In this document: piece after piece, positions 1-8,372 of the stretch | Layout: each line of letters begins with the position of its first letter | Position numbering within the stretch: position 1 is the first letter of the stretch | Assembly (NCBI GenBank): GCA_964479535.1 | Contig: CAYZMM010000015.1 | Coordinates: forward strand, 50,288-114,287 | Direction of reading: 5' to 3' | DNA: 64,000 nt | DNA from: S015-6 sp964479535 | GTDB lineage: Bacteria; Desulfobacterota; DSWW01 | Position numbers and translations under genes: made by a program | Notes under the pieces: generated by a model | What the model was told of the DNA's origin: nothing | The model's input: the letters and a program-made list of their open reading frames with translations, nothing else | The model's database searches: none

Positions 1-170
1 GAGCCATGGGATCCGCTCCAGGTGCGCCGGCCGGTGCAGGCAGTGCGTGTACTGCCATTCCCAGGCGTTCCACTCGGCCGCGGACGCCCCGAAGTCGGCC
101 GGTCCGAGGCGAAGGCGTCCCCTGGAAGAGGCGGCTTGTGTCGTCATCAGTAACCCCTCCTTCCCCATGG

Positions 171-438
171 ATTATGAGGCATCCCGGCGGGGCGATCCTT
201 CACGACCTGGCCCTGAGGGGTTTCGAGGCGGTCCTGGTGGAGAGGGGCGAGCTGACTTCCGGCACGACGGGAAGACATCACGGCCAACGCCACAGCGGGG
301 CGCGTTACGCCTTCAACGACCCCGAATCCGCTGCGGAATGTGCGGCGGAAAACGGGATTCTCCGACGGATCGCCCGCCCGGCCCTGGAGCTGAATGACGG
401 CCTCTTTGTCGCCCTCTCCGAAGAAGAGCAGACCTTCA
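171..438 (+). pseudogene. Remnant of an FAD-dependent glycerol-3-phosphate dehydrogenase (GlpA-like), N-terminal part
   Basis: The reading frame contains HDLALRGFEAVLVERGEL, then SGTTGR, HSGARYAFNDPESAAECAAE and GLFVALSEE. This is the signature stretch that follows the FAD-binding GGGATG loop in anaerobic glycerol-3-phosphate dehydrogenase subunit A. The loop itself is missing: the frame upstream reads unrelated residues and the match begins abruptly near position 171. Homology stops near position 430, and the next recognisable coding is in another frame. No start codon with a ribosome site serves this frame. I read it as a dead gene that has lost its first codons and most of its body. The family match is strong and the loss of function is evident from the sequence. 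Confidence 0.7.
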
Positions 439-543
439 GTGGACCGTGCCCTGCTGTGCAGCAGGGTGTGCCCCACCGGGGTCTACCCGGCAGGTCACAT
501 CGACCGGCTTCGCAAGCGTCTGAGCAGGCGGGGAGAGCCCTGA
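439..543 (+). pseudogene. C-terminal remnant with a Cys-x3-Cys-Pro motif, possibly the Fe-S end of the same operon
   Basis: Downstream of the GlpA-like relic, in a different frame, 34 codons read VDRALLCSRVCPTGVYPAG, then HIDRLRKRLSRRGEP and a TGA stop. The C-x3-CPTGV pattern resembles the end of a 4Fe-4S binding protein. The natural inference is that a deletion removed the rest of glpA and most of a following Fe-S gene, but this is only a short match. It could also be an unrelated fragment. No start codon is credible. Confidence 0.3.
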
Positions 544-571
544 TGGATCGAAGTTCGTTGCAGGATTCGGC

Positions 572-1582
572 CTAGACGCGTCCGAGCTCGATCGCTTCGA
601 TCGCCTCCCTCGCTTCCTGGAAGTTCGCGTCCAGTGACAGGGCCTTCTCGAAATTCGTCTTCGCCTGGTCCAGGTCCTTCAGGTCCACGTGGAGGCGCCC
701 GATGTTGTAATACAGCTTCGGCTGGTCGGGATGGATCTTCAGCGCCTTCTGATACTGGTTCAGGGCCGCCTGATAGTCCCCCCTTCTCCGATACAGGACA
801 CCGAGCGTGTTGTAGACGTTGATGGTGTCCGGATTCTCCTCGAGGATTTCGTTCAGGATCCCCTCCGCCTGCTCCTCCTTCTCGCTGCTCATGTAGATTT
901 CCGCAGCCTTCTTCAAGCTCGCCGCCGCCTCCTGATCCTTCCCCATGGCCTTCAAGGCGCGGCCCATGGCCTCGTACGCCTTGGCGAAGTACCGGTCCAG
1001 CTTGGTCGCCTTGCGGAACGCCTCGATCGCCCCGGCGTATTCCCCCTTTACCGTTTTGATGTAGCCGATGTTGTAGTAGATTTCCGCGTTCTCCCCCTGT
1101 TGGAGCATCTGCTCGAACCGCTCGAGTGCTTCTTCGTACCTGTCGTTTTCGAGCAGCTTCATGCCCTCGAGGAAGGGGAGGCGCACCTCCTCCGGAACGC
1201 AGATCTCCATGACCTGCGACATGGTTTCGACCTTCTTCTTCAAGGTCTCCACCTGGAAGGGCTTCACGATCAGGCCGGTGACCCCCGCACGGCCCGCATC
1301 GATGACCTTGGCCTGTGTAAATGCGTGGTCGGTCAGAAAGAAGGGCAGATTGATGTACCGGTCGTCGTTCCTCAGGATCTTCAACAACGCGAGCCCGGAC
1401 ATCTCGGGCATGTCCCATGCGGAAATCACACAGTCGTAGTTCCGAATCTTGAGGACGCTCCAGGCCTCGCCGCCGTTTCGTGCTTCGTGGACATCCGGGT
1501 ATCCCAGGTAATGGAGGCTGTCGGTGAGTTCGCGGAGAGCGATGGAATTGCTGTCGACCACAAGAAACGAGAGCTTGGTCAT
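572..1582 (-). CDS. Pseudo-receiver domain protein with TPR repeats
   Basis: 336 residues. The first ~120 form a CheY-like receiver: beta1 ends VVD10-S11, the beta3 region reads VISAWDMPEMSG, T84 and the K107-P-F motif follow. In an active receiver the residue before W-x-M-P is the phosphoacceptor Asp; here it is Ala55, and one of the two acidic pocket residues is Ser11. The rest (about 140-330) is a run of tetratricopeptide repeats with helices such as YYNIGYIKTVKGEYAGAIEA and LGVLYRRRGDYQAALNQYQK. The product is probably a cytoplasmic scaffold that binds partners without being phosphorylated. Its ATG overlaps the stop of the upstream cyclase-like gene (ATGA), so the two are translationally coupled. 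Architecture is certain; loss of phosphorylation is inferred from the residue change. Confidence 0.85.
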   Translation of the reverse strand: MTKLSFLVVDSNSIALRELTDSLHYLGYPDVHEARNGGEAWSVLKIRNYDCVISAWDMPEMSGLALLKILRNDDRYINLPFFLTDHAFTQAKVIDAGRAGVTGLIVKPFQVETLKKKVETMSQVMEICVPEEVRLPFLEGMKLLENDRYEEALERFEQMLQQGENAEIYYNIGYIKTVKGEYAGAIEAFRKATKLDRYFAKAYEAMGRALKAMGKDQEAAASLKKAAEIYMSSEKEEQAEGILNEILEENPDTINVYNTLGVLYRRRGDYQAALNQYQKALKIHPDQPKLYYNIGRLHVDLKDLDQAKTNFEKALSLDANFQEAREAIEAIELGRV

Positions 1583-3591
1583 GGCACGGGCTTTCCGGAG
1601 TCATCGGGAAGAGGGGACTCGATGAACTCTGCGATATTCTTCGCGGCCTGGGTGCTCTCGATCGTGCGGGAATGATGAATCCTGTACTCCAGTCCAACAG
1701 CCGCGGCCCCCCCCTGGTATTGCCGCACCCGAGTAGCTATTTCATAGCATCTGATCAGATTGTTTTCAAATGGGTCCAGATCCAGGGGAACGTGGAACAG
1801 GTCCCCCCACGTATCCTGGATGAGGAGATCCGCGGAGGAGAGGTCCTGCCGGTTGCGGCCGAGGTCGGCCAGCAGAATGACCATGAGCTTCTCCCAGGCA
1901 TGCTCGGAGTGCAGAACCTCCTCAGAGGCACGCAGAGAAAAGAAGCTTTGCAGGTCCTCGAGGAAGGTCTCGGCCCGCTTCGCGAAGGTGACGCTCCGGG
2001 CCTGGGTGAAGATCACGGAGGTTCGTTTCGGATCGTACAGGCCGTTCAGCACGATCCAGCCCAGCACACGGACCAGGTGGGCGTCCGAAAAGAGGGTGGC
2101 GCCTTCTTTTCGTGAAGCCGGCCCCCAGTGCTCGTAGACGAACCAGCGATCCCCGCCCGCAGAATCCTTTCCGGGCTCGACGCGTACGGTGAGAGAGCCC
2201 CGTCCCGCGCGGAGGTGGACCGAGGCGTATCGGATCCGGTCCGGGCTGTCACCCAGCTTGCGCTGCAGCCTCTTTCGCGTTCGTTTCAGGTCTCGGAGCC
2301 CGGCCCATGCTTCTTCTTCTTGTCCCTTCGAAGCCTCGTCCACCAGGTCGAAGAGGAACCAGAGCTTCTGAAGGATGCGGTTTTCCAGGCCGAGTCTCTC
2401 CGCCTCGGTCCAGTCCGCATACGCCTCGTTTCGGTGCGCCTCGTACAGGGACCAGGCCCACTTCTTTCGGAGCCGATCCAGGGCCTCCCGACCCGGATGC
2501 CTGTCCTCTTGCAGGGGCGGCCCCGGGTAGCCGGACGCGCGGAGATAGATGCACTCCCTGACCAGCTGGGCCCCCTCTTCGTCATGAATGCTTTCGTGGA
2601 ACCGGACCGCGCGCTCGAATGCACAGGTGGAGGGATCCGGCGAGGCACCGACCGATTGCGGCGTGCTGAAGGCACGCTTGACGTCGTCGCAAAGCAGGCC
2701 TTCCTCATCGCCGGAGAAGAAGTGGCAGGCCACCATCGACGCCTTGATCATGGATCGGACCGGGTCTTCCCGAAACCGGTAGATGTGGGAAAGCAGTGCG
2801 GGGGCGCACTCCTCCCCGGGGATGGTGCTCAGGGGCCCTAGATCGGCGTAGTCGTCTGCGGAGAAATCAGGATCGGACAGTCGGCGGATCTCTTCTGTCC
2901 ATCGGCTGTGAGCGTCACCCCCCAGCCCGGTCGGCAGCACCGCCCAGAGAGGGATCTGCCCGCCGATGAGCAGGAAGGTTCGATAGAACTCCTCCTTCAG
3001 CAGGCTCCCATGGGGAAGCACCCTGTAGGGGGACTCCAGGGCGGAGAAGTCGTTGTTGCGAATCCGGTCGAAATCCAGAACCAGAAAGGTGAGGGCCTGG
3101 CCGTGGTTTTCGAGTGCCCAGTCCCGGATCCCTTCGAGCTTCTTCTGCAGGAGCTCGCTCTGCTGTTCGTCGACGGATTCCGGATCCAGGACGATCCAGT
3201 AGTTGAGGTCGGAAATCGCCGTCTGCCCGAGGGTTCCGGCACTGCCGGCGAGGTACATTCCGCGAACATAGTACCTCTTCAGCAGAAAGGCCGGTTTCGT
3301 CGTCTCATCGATCCCGACCCGTTGTCTGCCGACCTTCCAGAAGCCGGACTCGTAGAAGCGGTAGATACCGTGTGGAGTGCGGGGATCGTCCACGTAACCG
3401 GGCAGGCCCTCGGTGTTCAGATGAACCAGGACGGGTACTGTCTCGAATGCCTCCCTCCCCTCGGGCGAGAGGCGTCGGATCAGCTCTCCCAGCCGAGCCA
3501 CATTGTAGCTTCCGAAGGCACCCCGCCTGTCCTGGATCAGCTTCTTGAGGGAGGGGGCATCGGGTATTTTCTGGCCTGTGTCCGATTTCAT
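1579..3591 (-). CDS. Class I adenylate cyclase-like protein
   Basis: 670 residues resembling enterobacterial CyaA over its N-terminal catalytic half. The nucleotidyltransferase-fold signature is MYLAGSAGTLGQTAISDLNY at residues 112-131. It is followed by the LLQKKLEGIRDWA helix, a FLVLDFDRIRNNDF strand and LLKEEFYRTFLLIGGQIPLW, all lining up with class I cyclases. In CyaA the motif is S-D-L-D; here it is S-D128-L-N130, so one of two metal-binding carboxylates is Asn. The protein is shorter than CyaA (~850) and lacks most of the C-terminal regulatory region. Either it makes cAMP with altered metal chemistry or it is a pseudoenzyme. It is the first gene of a two-gene operon with the TPR pseudo-receiver. 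Confidence 0.75.
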   Translation of the reverse strand: MKSDTGQKIPDAPSLKKLIQDRRGAFGSYNVARLGELIRRLSPEGREAFETVPVLVHLNTEGLPGYVDDPRTPHGIYRFYESGFWKVGRQRVGIDETTKPAFLLKRYYVRGMYLAGSAGTLGQTAISDLNYWIVLDPESVDEQQSELLQKKLEGIRDWALENHGQALTFLVLDFDRIRNNDFSALESPYRVLPHGSLLKEEFYRTFLLIGGQIPLWAVLPTGLGGDAHSRWTEEIRRLSDPDFSADDYADLGPLSTIPGEECAPALLSHIYRFREDPVRSMIKASMVACHFFSGDEEGLLCDDVKRAFSTPQSVGASPDPSTCAFERAVRFHESIHDEEGAQLVRECIYLRASGYPGPPLQEDRHPGREALDRLRKKWAWSLYEAHRNEAYADWTEAERLGLENRILQKLWFLFDLVDEASKGQEEEAWAGLRDLKRTRKRLQRKLGDSPDRIRYASVHLRAGRGSLTVRVEPGKDSAGGDRWFVYEHWGPASRKEGATLFSDAHLVRVLGWIVLNGLYDPKRTSVIFTQARSVTFAKRAETFLEDLQSFFSLRASEEVLHSEHAWEKLMVILLADLGRNRQDLSSADLLIQDTWGDLFHVPLDLDPFENNLIRCYEIATRVRQYQGGAAAVGLEYRIHHSRTIESTQAAKNIAEFIESPLPDDSGKPVP

Positions 3592-3665
3592 GGATCAAGA
3601 GTTGGTTTCAAGCGGCGGCCTTGGTTCCGAGAGCGAAGGGCGGGCACATGGGCCACCACGAACAC

Positions 3666-3694
3666 TGGGCAAAGTACCATTTCGAGTGTAGAAT
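3666..3694 (+). promoter_or_regulatory. Candidate sigma-70 promoter for the FliL-like/ABC operon
   Basis: TGGGCA (3666-3671) and TAGAAT (3689-3694) are separated by 17 bp, about 43 bp before the ATG at 3738. The -10 is good (5/6) and the -35 is moderate (4/6). A GGGAG ribosome site precedes the ATG. Confidence 0.45.
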
Positions 3695-3737
3695 GTGAAG
3701 CGGGCTTCCGACGAGGCCCGTTATTCCGGGAGATCCG

Positions 3738-4430
3738 ATGAAGGAAGAAAGAGAAGAGCCGGTCGCCGGGGAGACGGAACAGGAAGAGCCCCATCTCGAG
3801 GTTGTGGACGAGGACGAGGCGGTTGGGGAACCGGAACAGGCGGACGTCGATGGCCGCCTCGAGCTGGACCGGATGGAGGTCAGAGGGGAGGAAGAGCCGA
3901 AAGCGCAGCCGGTGGAGCCGCCGGAACCGGAGCCTGCACCGGTGGAACCGGAGGCGCCCGAGGAAAGGCCGCCGGCCGGTCCTGGGCTGCTTGCGCGTCT
4001 GGCCGGCCGGTGGGTCTGGATCCTCGGCACACTGGCGTGTCTGGCGGTCCTGTCGGCCGTCCTCCTGTTCGTCCTGGTTCCCGAACGAAAGGTACGGCAG
4101 GAAGCGAAGCTGGGAAAACGGGTGCACGTGGTCAATGCCTCCCTCGGCGGCGAGCACTACGTTCTTTTCAATCTCTACGGCCCGTTTCGTCATCCGAAGG
4201 GGCTGGCCGCCCTCCAACGGGGCATGCCGAAGATCCGGAACGATCTGATCGTATCGGGAGGGGACCCGCGCGTGTCGCTGGCGATCAAGGAGCGGGATCT
4301 GTACTTCCTGGAGGGTCACATCCTCGAGATCGTCGGTGAGGCGACCGGAATCCCGGTTGAGAAGATGGACCTGAAGGGGTTGTCCATCACCCGCTATTCG
4401 GATGAGACAGAGGTCGAGGACGAGGGTTGA
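3738..4430 (+). CDS. Single-pass membrane protein, possibly FliL-like
   Basis: 230 residues. Residues 1-90 are very acidic and proline-rich (repeated EEP, PEPEP), probably a disordered cytoplasmic tail. One hydrophobic helix (about 91-113, WVWILGTLACLAVLSAVLLF) follows. A 115-residue domain then has a strand (VHVVNASLGGEHYVLFNLYG) and helical segments (MPKIRNDLI, ERDLYFLEGHILEIVGEATG). This order (short TM, strand, helix beginning MPxIRxxLI, final strand) resembles FliL-type basal-body proteins, but the match is weak and no flagellar gene lies nearby. Its stop overlaps the start of the ABC ATPase (TGATG), so it may be an accessory of that exporter. I do not assign a function. Confidence 0.6.
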   Translation: MKEEREEPVAGETEQEEPHLEVVDEDEAVGEPEQADVDGRLELDRMEVRGEEEPKAQPVEPPEPEPAPVEPEAPEERPPAGPGLLARLAGRWVWILGTLACLAVLSAVLLFVLVPERKVRQEAKLGKRVHVVNASLGGEHYVLFNLYGPFRHPKGLAALQRGMPKIRNDLIVSGGDPRVSLAIKERDLYFLEGHILEIVGEATGIPVEKMDLKGLSITRYSDETEVEDEG

Positions 4431-5365
4431 TGCCGGACTGTGAACGGGCCGTAGAGGCCGTAGACCTGGTGAAGCATTTCGGACCCATAAAGGCCGTGGA
4501 TGGCATCTCCTGCCAGGTGCCGAAGGGGGTCTCCTTCGGGTTTCTCGGGCCGAACGGGGCGGGAAAGACGACGTTCATGAGGATGATCTGCTGCCTGTCC
4601 ATCCCGACCCGTGGTTCGCTGCGGGTCCTTGGAATGGACCCGGCCCGGCATGAGAGGAAGATCAAGGAGAGCATCGGAATCGTGCCGCAGCACAGCAGCC
4701 TCGACGAGGACCTCACCGTCCTGGAGAATCTCATGCTCTTTGCGCGGTATCACGCGATCCCGCGGGCCGAGGCGAAGAGGCGGGCGGAAGAGCTTCTCGA
4801 TTTCGTCAAGCTGGCGGACCGGAAGGGCGCAAGGGTGCCGGAGCTTTCCGGGGGGATGCAGCGTCGTCTGCTCATTGCCCGCGCCCTGATCAACGGCCCC
4901 CGCATCCTGGTGCTCGACGAACCGACCACCGGGCTCGATCCCCAGGTGCGACATCTGATCTGGAGACGGCTCCGGGCGTTGAAGAGGCAGGGCATCACGC
5001 TTCTGATGACCACGCACTACATGGATGAGGCGGAGAGCCTGTGCGACGAGATCGTGATCATGAACGCGGGGAAGATCATCGAGAGGGGCGCGCCCCAGGA
5101 TCTGGTGAGGCACCACATCGGACGATTCACCCTCGAGGTCCCGGTGAACGGGGGCGACGCGGAAGGGGCGGTCCGGAGGGGCTTCGACGATTCGAACTGC
5201 AGAGTAGAGCGATACGGAGACCGGGTCTACGTGCACGCGGACCGGAGCGAGACCCTGACCGGCGGCATCGAGACCGTAGCGGCATACGATCCGATCCTGC
5301 GGCCTTCCACACTCGAGGACGTCTTCCTGAAACTTACCGGCAGGGAATTGTCGCACGAGGAGTGA
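4430..5365 (+). CDS. ABC transporter ATP-binding protein, NodI/DrrA type
   Basis: 311 residues from the ATG at 4430, which overlaps the previous stop; a TTG one codon earlier is the alternative. Walker A is GPNGAGKTT, the signature is LSGGMQRRL, Walker B with catalytic Glu is ILVLDEPTTGLD, and the switch His is in MTTHYMDEAE. The C-terminal ~80 residues (after GRFTLEV) form the regulatory tail of this subfamily. With the following six-helix permease it forms an ABC-2 exporter like NodIJ, which exports lipo-oligosaccharides in rhizobia. No nodulation genes are present, so the cargo here is unknown. Confidence 0.9.
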   Translation: MPDCERAVEAVDLVKHFGPIKAVDGISCQVPKGVSFGFLGPNGAGKTTFMRMICCLSIPTRGSLRVLGMDPARHERKIKESIGIVPQHSSLDEDLTVLENLMLFARYHAIPRAEAKRRAEELLDFVKLADRKGARVPELSGGMQRRLLIARALINGPRILVLDEPTTGLDPQVRHLIWRRLRALKRQGITLLMTTHYMDEAESLCDEIVIMNAGKIIERGAPQDLVRHHIGRFTLEVPVNGGDAEGAVRRGFDDSNCRVERYGDRVYVHADRSETLTGGIETVAAYDPILRPSTLEDVFLKLTGRELSHEE

Positions 5366-5405
5366 ACGGGAAAGATGCGACGGGGCCGTTTGAGGGGGTC
5401 AGGGA

Positions 5406-6173
5406 ATGCATATCGTCAGGATGAAGCGGTCATGGGTGTACGTCTGGCTGCGAAACTTCACGGTGTACAGGCGGGGGTGGAAAACGAACGTGCTGCCCCC
5501 CTTCGTTCAGCCCATCAGCCTGCTGCTCATCATGGGACTCGGCGTGGGCCACTACGTGGGGGAGATCGACGGGATGCCCTATCTGATCTTCGTTACGGCG
5601 GGCATTCTGGTCACCGAATCCATGCTGCGGGCGGCCTTCGAGTGCACCTATTCCAGCTTCTACAGGATGAAGTACCAGAAGACATTCGATGCCATTATCA
5701 GCACGCCGGTTACGCCGGATGAGGTCGCCTTCGGCGAGGTGATGTGGGGCGCCACCAAGTCCCTGATCAGCTCCGCGGTGCTGTTCGTCGTGATGTTCCT
5801 CATCGGCGTCTTCGATCACGCCCTTGCCCTGGCCGCGTTCCCGATCATCGTGGTCGGCGGGGTCAACTTCGCAGCGGCATCGCTGATCGTTTCCTCCCGG
5901 GCGCGGGAGTTCGAGCACTTCCAGTTCTTCTTCGCGGTCCTTTTTCCGCTCGTCTTCCTTTGCGGCACCTACTTTCCCCTCGACCGGCTTCCCTTTGCCA
6001 TGCAGTGTGTCCTCTGGCTGATTCCGCTCACTTCGGTCGTGGATGTCATACGAGCCATCGTTTCCGGTACGGGTTCGCCTTACTTCGTCTGGAAGCTCTT
6101 CTACGTTCTGGCCACGACGATCCTCCTCGTCGAGATCGCCATGCGCTCCCTCACCAGAAGGCTGGTCGATTAG
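5406..6173 (+). CDS. ABC-2 type permease, NodJ type
   Basis: 255 residues with about six hydrophobic helices. The family features are an early cytoplasmic segment (YVWLRNFTVYRRGW), the first helix with QPISLLLIMGLGVG, the ESMLRAAFECTYSSFYRMKY region, and the late FFAVLFPLVFLCGTYFPLDR stretch seen in NodJ and related exporters. It starts 40 bp after the ATPase gene. It is probably the inner-membrane half of an exporter with the preceding ATPase; the substrate cannot be read from sequence. Confidence 0.88.
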   Translation: MHIVRMKRSWVYVWLRNFTVYRRGWKTNVLPPFVQPISLLLIMGLGVGHYVGEIDGMPYLIFVTAGILVTESMLRAAFECTYSSFYRMKYQKTFDAIISTPVTPDEVAFGEVMWGATKSLISSAVLFVVMFLIGVFDHALALAAFPIIVVGGVNFAAASLIVSSRAREFEHFQFFFAVLFPLVFLCGTYFPLDRLPFAMQCVLWLIPLTSVVDVIRAIVSGTGSPYFVWKLFYVLATTILLVEIAMRSLTRRLVD

Positions 6174-6177
6174 GAGG

Positions 6178-6207
6178 TTGGTTCTTTTTTCGTTTCTTGT
6201 GTAGAAT
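6178..6207 (+). promoter_or_regulatory. Promoter placing the transcript start at the first codons of the C25-like gene (leaderless)
   Basis: TTGGTT (6178-6183) and TAGAAT (6202-6207) are separated by 18 bp. Tandem ATGs follow at 6211 and 6214, 3 and 6 bp after the -10. The transcript would start at about the second ATG, leaving no room for a ribosome binding site, and none is visible. The paralogous gene at 49916 has the same 6-bp spacing. Confidence 0.5.
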
Positions 6208-6210
6208 AGA

Positions 6211-7443
6211 ATGATGTGTGATTCACGTCCCGTCCCGATCTTTCTCGCCGTGGCCCTGTGCGTGATGTGCCTGACCGCCACAGCCTGCGTACCCCCCCCT
6301 CCTACCTACGCGGGTTACGGCTACCTGATCATCGCGCCCCGCAGCGCCATGCCGGAGGTGCGGGAATTCGCGGAGTACAAGGCTTCGCGGGGGTTTCTCG
6401 TCCAGGAGGTCGTCCTGGAGGAGGTCCTCGCAGACACGCCCGGCAGGGACGATGCGGAGAGGATCCGCAACTATCTGCAGGGCTACGCCACGCTCACCCC
6501 GGAGAGGGAATTCGTCCTGCTGGTCGGGTCCGTCGACACGATGCCGATGCGCATCACCCATCCCATGTATTTCGATCACAGCGAGTCGACGCAGGTGCCC
6601 ACCGACTTCTATTACGAGGAGCTCACTGCGGAGTGGGACGGGGACGGAGACGGCTTCTTCGGCGAGTACGGGGACGACATGACGGCCGAGACGGAGGACT
6701 ACGACGCGGAGCTCTACGTGGGGAGGATTCCGTGGGACGGTCCCGAGGAGATCCGTGCCATATTGGACACGATCATGCGGTACGAGGAAGACCGGTCCGT
6801 GCGGATGAGCAGGGCTCTGCTTGGGGCGGCTACCATCATCGAGGACTGTGACACCTCCTTCCTTGCGACCCTCGGGGACGAGATCCTCTTCACGCCTCTG
6901 GGCTATGACACAACCCGGCTCTGCGAGTCGTGTCCCGGCGTCAACCCGGACTTCGAACTCACCCAGACGAGCTTCGTGGAGCAGTGGGAGGCGATCGAGC
7001 CCGCCTTTGCACTCACGTTGTCCCACGGGGTGCCGGGCGCGGTGGTGATGGGCGACAAGGAGACCCCTTTTCTCGGTACGGATCGTGTGCCGCAGGGCGT
7101 TGAGCCGGCGGTGATGACGTCCACGGCCTGCTCGATCGGTTCACCCGACTCGCCCGACCCGAGTCTGGGGCGGGTTCTGGTGCGGGAGGGCGTCTGCGCC
7201 GGTGCGCTGGTGGCGACCCGGTGGACCTGGTACGGGGCGGACCCCTGGCCGGTTCTGCTCGCCGGGGTGAGACTCGTCACGGTGCTGGTCGCGGAGAAGC
7301 GTTGCCTTGCAGAGGCGAAGATGAGCTTCGTGGAGTACTACCGTCACAACGAGCGGGTTCCCGAGAACATGCCGGGCCACTACTTCCACCAGGACCTGTT
7401 CATGTTCGTGCTCTACGGCGACCCTTCTATTCAGATCCCCTGA
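6211..7443 (+). CDS. Gingipain-like (family C25) peptidase lipoprotein, copy 1
   Basis: About 410 residues with a short hydrophobic signal ending TATAC26, a probable lipoprotein cysteine followed by prolines. The body matches the C25 caspase-like fold: a VLLVGSVDTMPMR strand, an acidic Ca-binding-like loop EWDGDGDGFFGEYGDD, the VGRIPW segment, then a His in LSHG (H272) and a Cys in STACSIG (C307), placed like the catalytic His/Cys of gingipain. The last residues (HQDLFMFVLYGDPSIQI) are the usual end of the C25 domain. A full paralog lies at 49916. The 3' end overlaps the convergent hydrolase gene by 17 bp. Activity is inferred from the dyad; some C25-like proteins are inactive. Confidence 0.8.
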   Translation: MMCDSRPVPIFLAVALCVMCLTATACVPPPPTYAGYGYLIIAPRSAMPEVREFAEYKASRGFLVQEVVLEEVLADTPGRDDAERIRNYLQGYATLTPEREFVLLVGSVDTMPMRITHPMYFDHSESTQVPTDFYYEELTAEWDGDGDGFFGEYGDDMTAETEDYDAELYVGRIPWDGPEEIRAILDTIMRYEEDRSVRMSRALLGAATIIEDCDTSFLATLGDEILFTPLGYDTTRLCESCPGVNPDFELTQTSFVEQWEAIEPAFALTLSHGVPGAVVMGDKETPFLGTDRVPQGVEPAVMTSTACSIGSPDSPDPSLGRVLVREGVCAGALVATRWTWYGADPWPVLLAGVRLVTVLVAEKRCLAEAKMSFVEYYRHNERVPENMPGHYFHQDLFMFVLYGDPSIQIP

Positions 7444-8236
7444 CCTTCTCCGTCAGCTCCTTGACCGCGTCCATGTACGGCTCGATGCCGCGAGCGAAAA
7501 TGTCGTTGTGGTTCGCCTTCGGAATCATGAGCAGCCGCTTGTCGTCGGCCGGGCAGGCTTCGTACAGGGCACGACCGTCGCGGAAGGGAATGATGTGGTC
7601 GTGCTCCGCGTGGATGATGAGCGTGGGCTTCGGGAAGGTCCGGATCTTGTCCACATTCCGGAAGCCCTCCTCCTCCGTGACGCCGAGGGCCTTCATGTCG
7701 ATGCCGAGAAGCTGCAAGAGAGGCTCCGCATAGGCGAATCCGCTCTCTATGATCAGCCCGTCGATCTCCCGGGCGTAGCAGGAGATCAGCTCCAGGACCG
7801 AAGCGCTGCCGAGAGATCTGCCCATCACGATGAAGGGCCCGGTATAGCCGTTCTCCGCCAGCCAGTTCCTCGTGTACTCGAAGAGGACGTGGCAGTCCTT
7901 CATCATGGCCGACACGGTGGGCCTTCCGGTGGACCGGCCGTACCCCCTGTAGTCGACGGGCAGGAAGTTGATTCCCCTCACCATGTAAAGGGGCGCCAGG
8001 TCCTCGTAATCCGCCACGATCTCTCCGTTGCCGTGGAAGAAGAGGATGTTCGGCGCCTCCTTGCCGGCGAGGTAGTAGCGGGCGCCGATGAACACATCCT
8101 CCTCGACCGGGATCTGAATGTCCACCGCCCCTTCCACGGGGCGCGGTTCGCCCCACTCCGGTCGTGGGTGGAAGAGAAACATCAGGATCTCGGGCCGGTC
8201 GAGCGGGGAGTAATCGGTTCTGTTCGCGCTGGCCAT
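7427..8236 (-). CDS. Alpha/beta hydrolase (serine hydrolase)
   Basis: 269 residues from the ATG at 8236, chosen because GGAG lies 8 bp upstream; a longer frame reaches 8302 without a ribosome site. Features are the oxyanion strand NILFFHGNGE, PVDYRGYGRSTG, the nucleophile elbow GRSLGS, a late Asp in IIHAEHDHIIPF and the catalytic His in ANHNDIF. The fold matches bacterial homologues of the ABHD13/ABHD17 type. No signal peptide is seen, so it is cytoplasmic. Substrate unknown. It converges on the C25 gene with overlapping 3' ends and no terminator between them. Confidence 0.85.
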   Translation of the reverse strand: MASANRTDYSPLDRPEILMFLFHPRPEWGEPRPVEGAVDIQIPVEEDVFIGARYYLAGKEAPNILFFHGNGEIVADYEDLAPLYMVRGINFLPVDYRGYGRSTGRPTVSAMMKDCHVLFEYTRNWLAENGYTGPFIVMGRSLGSASVLELISCYAREIDGLIIESGFAYAEPLLQLLGIDMKALGVTEEEGFRNVDKIRTFPKPTLIIHAEHDHIIPFRDGRALYEACPADDKRLLMIPKANHNDIFARGIEPYMDAVKELTEKVRGSE

Positions 8237-8372
8237 GGGGTGGTCTCCGGTAAAGGGTTCAGGGATCAGGGGAGCAGCCCCTTTCCACAAGCTAGTCGGC
8301 ACACCCGCATTTGTAAAGGGAAGCCATTGAACGTCTGGTCAGAACGGGTAGAATGAGAGCGATGAAGCGAGA

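Noticed and set aside
4430..6173. Nodulation genes nodI and nodJ
   Set aside because: The ABC pair is of that type, but no nod genes or nod boxes are present, so gene symbols were not assigned.
7427..7443. Frameshift or terminator at the overlap of the C25 and hydrolase genes
   Set aside because: Both frames end with family-typical C-termini. The 17-bp convergent overlap is simply compact packing.
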